Shown: positions 1 to 5,000 of the stretch, one piece after another
How positions within the stretch are numbered: the stretch's first letter is position 1
Layout: every line of letters begins with the position of its first letter
NCBI RefSeq assembly: GCF_903642095.1
Contig: NZ_CAHJWD020000196.1
Span: 1-5,000 of the forward strand
Origin: Bathymodiolus brooksi thiotrophic gill symbiont
GTDB taxonomy: Bacteria; Pseudomonadota; Gammaproteobacteria; PS1; Pseudothioglobaceae
Length of the DNA: 5,000 bases
Direction: 5' to 3'
The notes under the pieces: generated by a model
Told to the model about the DNA's origin: nothing
The model's database searches: none
The model's input: only the letters and a program-made list of their open reading frames with translations
Position numbers and translations under genes: made by a program

Positions 1-43
1 TTTTAAACTCTGTCCTAACAAGGCTAAGGCTGGGTTTAAAAAA

Positions 44-56
44 AATACCAAGTTGG
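44..56 (+). repeat. Short repeat AATACCAAGTTGG, copy 1
   Basis: This matches 177-189 in 12 of 13 bases. With the following T its core ACCAA-G-TTGGT is close to palindromic. Both copies follow an A-rich run. It may belong to a family of short extragenic repeats, or be coincidence in AT-rich DNA. Confidence 0.35.
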
Positions 57-176
57 TGAAAAGTGGATTTTTGATGATTATTCATATTTATTCAAAATAA
101 GGAAAGTGATTGGATTTACACTAAAAACCATATCATACAGTGCCTATATATTTTTAGGTGCACTGGTAAAAAAACG

Positions 177-189
177 AATACCAAGCTGG
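177..189 (+). repeat. Short repeat AATACCAAGCTGG, copy 2
   Basis: This is the second copy of the 44-56 repeat with one T-to-C change. A partial copy, AATACCAA, also occurs at 4625-4632, in the 16S-tRNA-Ile spacer. Confidence 0.35.
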
Positions 190-282
190 ATGCCGTTATT
201 TAATATAAATGGCGTTATTGGATAAATTTATCCATTTAGAGTAATGATAAATTTGAAAAAACACAAATTGGTACCTTACAAG

Positions 283-298
283 ACTGCTGCACAGCAGT
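283..298. repeat. Perfect 16-bp palindrome ACTGCTGCACAGCAGT
   Basis: The 16 bases are fully self-complementary. As RNA they give a 6-bp stem with a GCAC loop; as duplex DNA they could be a dimeric protein site. No T tract follows directly on either strand, so a terminator is unlikely. Confidence 0.5.
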
Positions 299-357
299 AA
301 AAAAACTTTTTTTGACTCTATAGTTATACTCACTATTTTTCAAAAAAAAAGTTTTTT
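299..357. repeat. Inverted pair of A-tract/T-tract blocks
   Basis: A7-C-T7-GA (299-315) and its near inverse TC-A9-G-T6 (340-357) enclose 24 bases. Each block is itself a near palindrome. Phased A tracts of this kind bend DNA. No gene boundary is visible here to give the site a role. Confidence 0.45.
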
Positions 358-429
358 ATTTACTACGAAACGATCTATTTTTATACATCTCACAAGTTAA
401 GATTTATTCCTTATGTCAAGTAAATAGAC

Positions 430-470
430 AAAAAAATACCCCAGCATCAAAAGATGTCTGGGGTATTTTT
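430..470 (-). terminator. Intrinsic terminator of the rRNA operon
   Basis: The stem TACCCCAG-CATC (437-448) pairs with GATG-CTGGGGTA (453-465) around an AAAA loop (TTTT in the transcript), with one bulged base at 457. In the operon direction it is followed by seven T (436-430). It starts about 12 nt after 5S. The other side also has a run of five T (466-470), so it could stop plus-strand transcription as well. Confidence 0.93.
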
Positions 471-476
471 AAATTA

Positions 477-596
477 AAGCCTAGCAATGTCCTACTCTCA
501 CATGGGGAGACCCCACACTACCATCGGCGCTAAGTGGTTTCACTTCTGAGTTCGGTATGGGATCAGGTGGGTCACACTCGCTATTGTCACTAAGCA
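477..596 (-). rRNA. rrf: 5S ribosomal RNA
   Basis: This is the 5S rRNA of the central protuberance of the large subunit, 120 nt. The transcript contains the conserved CCCATACCGAACTCAGAAGTGAAAC and GCGCCGATGGTAGTGTGGGG blocks. Helix I forms between the 5' TGCTTAGTGA and the 3' TTGCTAGGC. G2 (595) pairs with C118 (479), exactly the E. coli spacing, which sets both ends. The terminal U1 faces U119, so the last pair of helix I is missing. The sequence resembles Alteromonadales 5S. Confidence 0.97.
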
Positions 597-612
597 AACT
601 GGTTGTTTTTTG

Positions 613-664
613 AGATTTAACAAGACTTAGGGTAATAATCACCTCTAGTCTTAGCTTTAAATCT
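613..664 (-). repeat. Interrupted hairpin upstream of 5S
   Basis: Pairs are AGATTTAA/TTAAATCT (613-620 with 657-664), AAGAC/GTCTT (622-626 with 648-652), TAG/CTA (628-630 with 645-647) and GGT/ACC (631-633 with 641-643). This is 19 bp with small bulges and a 7-nt loop. It ends 16 nt before the 5S 5' end. It may separate 5S from the 23S precursor or place RNase E cutting next to 5S. The role is inferred from position. Confidence 0.6.
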
Positions 665-720
665 TACACAAAACAAATTAAAAAGTTTTTATACCTTGAT
701 TATTACTAACCAGAAGATAT

Positions 721-747
721 AACAATTAAATACATTTATAAAGTTTG
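721..747 (-). repeat. Outer pre-23S stalk, 3' arm
   Basis: This is the partner of 4056-4083 with 22 pairs, one mismatch and one internal loop. Together with the other two arm pairs it would close a stalk that begins at boxA. Confidence 0.7.
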
Positions 748-759
748 CACACTTACTCA

Positions 760-776
760 GTGTATTGCATGACACA
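760..776 (-). repeat. Middle pre-23S stalk, 3' arm
   Basis: GTGTATTGCATGACACA is the inverted copy of 3987-4004, lacking one T. It lies 45 nt past the 23S 3' end in the transcript. Confidence 0.75.
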
Positions 777-808
777 TCAACACAAAAATTACAGATTCAC
801 TCAAATAA

Positions 809-820
809 TTTGGGTGTTAT

Positions 821-829
<9 letters not shown>
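809..829 (-). repeat. Inner pre-23S stalk, 3' arm
   Basis: This is the partner of 3706-3725; the extra T at 815 or its neighbour is the only bulge. The first nine bases of the arm in the transcript are the end of mature 23S. Confidence 0.85.
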
Positions 830-3705
<2,876 letters not shown>

Positions 3706-3712
<7 letters not shown>

Positions 3713-3725
3713 ATATAACCCCAAA
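3706..3725 (-). repeat. Inner pre-23S stalk, 5' arm
   Basis: This arm pairs with 809-829 with one bulged base, giving 20 pairs. It includes helix H1 of mature 23S (GGTCAAG with CTTGACC) and continues outward through ATAT and CCC. It is the standard RNase III substrate at the base of pre-23S. Confidence 0.85.
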
Positions 3726-3986
3726 GTATCTGTTATAACTTTAACTTTTATCTATTTGTTAGGTTGTTTTTTTGTTCAATTGGTTATTTAGAAAAACTAA
3801 ATATCTTCAAGAACTCAAAAACTCTTTACAAATAAACAAAATCCAAAGTCTTGTAACTTGGTGTTGTATGATTTCGTATTTCACCTTGAAGTCACAAATT
3901 GCGATAAATCACAATCGGTGAATTCTTTTTTTATTTCATTGGCGGTTTTTATACCGCCGATGAGAATCCATATTTTTTGAAATTGT

Positions 3987-4004
3987 TGTGTCAATGCAAT
4001 ACAC
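3987..4004 (-). repeat. Middle pre-23S stalk, 5' arm
   Basis: TGTGTCAATGCAATACAC here is complementary to 760-776 with a single bulged base, giving 17 pairs. It nests exactly between the outer and inner arms. Confidence 0.75.
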
Positions 4005-4055
4005 CAATGAAAACTGTCATCACAACAGTCTTCGCGTTGTTATATTGTATATTTA

Positions 4056-4083
4056 CAAACTTTACTTCATGTATTAAATTGTT
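4056..4083 (-). repeat. Outer pre-23S stalk, 5' arm
   Basis: The transcript of this arm is complementary to 721-747 downstream of 23S. Pairing runs 7 bp, one mismatch, 7 bp, an internal loop of 5 against 4 nt, then 8 bp, for 22 pairs in total. It begins within boxA. Confidence 0.7.
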
Positions 4084-4091
4084 AAAGAGCT
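4079..4091 (-). promoter_or_regulatory. boxA rRNA antitermination element
   Basis: The transcript reads AGCTCTTTAACAA, differing from the E. coli rrn boxA TGCTCTTTAACAA only at the first base. boxA RNA is bound by NusB and NusE (S10) and lets RNA polymerase pass Rho-dependent stops while making 23S. It lies about 370 nt upstream of 23S, the usual place for the second copy in an operon. Its final AACAA is also the start of the outer arm of the predicted pre-23S stalk. Confidence 0.85.
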
Positions 4092-4109
4092 CCACACTCG
4101 TAAGCGTGG
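4092..4109 (-). promoter_or_regulatory. boxB-like hairpin of the spacer antitermination site
   Basis: The transcript reads CCACGCT-TACG-AGTGTGG, a 7-bp stem (one G-U pair) with a UACG tetraloop. It ends directly against the boxA sequence. A hairpin followed by boxA is the arrangement of the rRNA antitermination sites in E. coli leaders and spacers. The boxB label rests on position and shape only. Confidence 0.65.
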
Positions 4110-4112
4110 CAT

Positions 4113-4155
4113 AAAAACTTAAATAAAATCACGATATGACTTTATTTAAGTTTTT
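4113..4155 (-). repeat. 15-bp perfect AT-rich inverted repeat between tRNA-Ala and boxB
   Basis: The arm AAAAACTTAAATAAA (4113-4127) is matched perfectly by TTTATTTAAGTTTTT (4141-4155). After one mismatch (4128/4140) a further TCA/TGA pairing leaves a 5-nt loop (4132-4136). In the transcript this is an 18-bp hairpin sitting directly before the boxB-boxA pair. It could be an RNase III site separating the tRNA part of the precursor from the 23S part. The stem has one G-C pair in its 15-bp arm, so it is long but not strongly stable. Confidence 0.65.
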
Positions 4156-4177
4156 AAAAAAATGAAAACTTAGTTTT

Positions 4178-4195
4178 TTTTTGCAAAAGCAAAAA
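4178..4195 (-). repeat. Small hairpin just downstream of tRNA-Ala
   Basis: TTTTTGC and GCAAAAA (4178-4184 and 4189-4195) form a 7-bp stem around a 4-nt loop. It begins 5 nt after the encoded CCA of tRNA-Ala in the transcript. It could help expose or delimit the tRNA 3' end for processing. No uridine tract follows it in the transcript, so it is not a terminator. Confidence 0.4.
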
Positions 4196-4200
4196 CAATG

Positions 4201-4276
4201 TGGTGGAGCCAGGGAGGATCGAACTCCCGACCTCTTGCGTGCAAGGCAAGCGCTCTCCCAGCTGAGCTATGGCCCC
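4201..4276 (-). tRNA. alaT: tRNA-Ala (anticodon TGC)
   Basis: This is the alanine tRNA decoding GCN codons, second of the spacer tRNAs. It is 76 nt with CCA encoded (4201-4203). The acceptor stem GGGGCCA pairs with TGGCTCC and includes the G3-U70 wobble, the main identity element for alanyl-tRNA synthetase. The D arm is GCTC/GAGC. The anticodon stem CTTGC/GCAAG encloses CTTGCAC with TGC at 4241-4243, and the T arm holds GAGTTCGATCCTC. All expected elements are present. The symbol follows E. coli spacer naming. Confidence 0.98.
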
Positions 4277-4380
4277 TTGAAAACAGTGCAAATACTGTAA
4301 TTTTTATTTTTGTAAGGCGAAGACAACAAAGTTTGTTTTAATAAATAACTGAGCTAACAACGCAATCAAAAATGAAAATT
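4277..4380 (-). other. tRNA-Ile to tRNA-Ala spacer
   Basis: This is a 104-nt AT-rich spacer between the two tRNAs. It should be removed by RNase P at the tRNA-Ala 5' end and by 3' trimming after tRNA-Ile. I see no convincing hairpin or promoter in it. Confidence 0.8.
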
Positions 4381-4457
<77 letters not shown>

Positions 4458-4763
4458 GAATGGTGTTATCTTTCGAGAAAAAATATATTAAAACACTGAG
4501 TATGTCCAGGTTAGCAATAAATTATTTAAATATTCTACTTCTTTAAATATTGCAAAAATAAATTTATATCTATATTGCCCTCTCCCTTTGCGATAAACGC
4601 ATTGAAAATTAAACATATAGAAAAATACCAACCTCAGCTTTTATTCCTAACCTAGGTGTACTTTTTCATTAAATAGAAATCTCTTACAATCAAAAGATAA
4701 GATGTTATTTCATTCTTCTTTATTTTTTATCAAACAACTTGTTGTGGACACTCATACTTTTCT
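4458..4763 (-). other. 16S to tRNA-Ile transcribed spacer
   Basis: This 306-nt AT-rich spacer contains no gene. Directly after 16S the transcript reads AAGAAAAGTATGAGTGTCCACAAC. By position this should be the 3' arm of the pre-16S RNase III stem, whose partner would lie upstream of 16S outside the window. A short palindrome, ACAAC-TT-GTTGT, lies near 4734-4745, and a small hairpin TGCG/CGCA with a 5-nt loop lies at 4589-4601. An interrupted hairpin at 4514-4553 is listed separately. The open frame at 4702-4893 (plus strand) crosses the 16S 3' end and is not a gene. Confidence 0.85.
4514..4553 (-). repeat. Interrupted inverted repeat in the 16S-tRNA-Ile spacer
   Basis: GCAATA (4514-4519) followed by TTTAAA (4525-4530) pairs with TTTAAA (4542-4547) and TATTGC (4548-4553). 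This gives a 12-bp stem with a 5-nt one-sided bulge and an 11-nt loop. The same bases also form a 10-bp direct repeat TTTAAATATT (4525-4534 and 4542-4551). It lies about 57 nt upstream of tRNA-Ile in the transcript. It may mark a precursor cleavage site, but the stem is AT-rich and could be chance in such sequence. Confidence 0.4.

Positions 4764-5000
<237 letters not shown>

Larger units (their letters stand above)
1..429. other. AT-rich intergenic region beyond the operon
   Basis: I find no gene here. The longest readable frames on either strand are tiny; one of 18 codons (244-300, plus) has no convincing ribosome binding site. The region is rich in A and T runs. It contains an 8-bp inverted repeat TTTTAAAC/GTTTAAAA (1-8, 34-41), a tandem AAGGCT doublet near 20-31, a TGGTA/TACCA pair around 164-183, a 16-bp perfect palindrome (283-298) and the repeats listed separately. 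Promoter-like AT sequence is everywhere, so no promoter is called. Confidence 0.75.
597..820 (-). other. 23S to 5S transcribed spacer
   Basis: This 224-nt AT-rich spacer has no tRNA or other gene. Its 23S-proximal half carries the three stalk arms. Its 5S-proximal half carries the interrupted hairpin at 613-664. The stretch 665-720 shows no feature I can name. Confidence 0.8.
3713..4200 (-). other. tRNA-Ala to 23S transcribed spacer
   Basis: This 488-nt spacer has no gene. In transcript order it holds the tRNA-proximal hairpin, the AT-rich inverted repeat, boxB, boxA, the outer and middle stalk arms, and a 261-nt internal segment before the inner stalk arm at 23S. That segment folds locally. 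It has GGCGGT/ACCGCC at 3941-3958 extended by TCAT/ATGA, an interrupted stem at 3880-3922 (TTCACC/GGTGAA outside, ATTGCGAT/ATCACAAT inside), and TATTTAG/CTAAATA with a 5-nt loop at 3785-3803. ACTGT/ACAGT at 4013-4029 is a further short hairpin. Confidence 0.8.

Noticed and set aside
283..314. Palindrome followed by A and T runs as a possible terminator
   Set aside because: The T run is separated from the stem by seven A and a C on the plus strand, and no T run follows it on the minus strand.
3941..3958. GGCGGT/ACCGCC hairpin as an internal terminator
   Set aside because: The stem is followed by A-rich, not T-rich, sequence in the transcript; it is better read as a spacer hairpin.

Overview
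This window holds most of one ribosomal RNA operon, read entirely on the minus strand and entering from the right edge. In transcription order it contains the last 237 nt of 16S rRNA (4764-5000, 5' part outside the window), tRNA-Ile(GAT) (4381-4457), tRNA-Ala(TGC) (4201-4276), complete 23S rRNA (821-3712), 5S rRNA (477-596) and a strong intrinsic terminator (430-470). No protein-coding gene can be supported. The open frames inside 16S and 23S are chance readings of rRNA sequence.

The rRNAs are gammaproteobacterial. The order 16S - Ile - Ala - 23S - 5S, the 5S sequence, the 16S 3' end (h45 stem beginning GGTAGCCCTAGC) and the very AT-rich spacers resemble marine Alteromonadales-like bacteria such as the Colwellia or Psychromonas type. 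That placement comes from remembered sequence similarity, not a search. Both tRNAs encode CCA, and 23S has no intervening sequence (2892 nt against 2904 in E. coli).

The spacers are structured. A boxB-like hairpin and a boxA antitermination element lie between tRNA-Ala and 23S. Three nested inverted-repeat pairs flank 23S, and in the transcript they would form one long interrupted pre-23S processing stalk. The 23S-5S spacer carries a long interrupted hairpin, and a 15-bp perfect AT-rich inverted repeat sits between tRNA-Ala and boxB. The left 420 bases beyond the terminator are AT-rich intergenic DNA with short repeats and no recognisable gene.

The most unusual points are in the 16S 3' domain. 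The decoding-site pair 1409-1491 is U-A instead of C-G, with both sides changed together. The tip of helix 44 is 7 nt shorter than in E. coli. The pair closing the helix 45 GGAA loop is C-G instead of G-C. I see no novel defence, mobile or metabolic system; the interest lies in rRNA variation and precursor folding.
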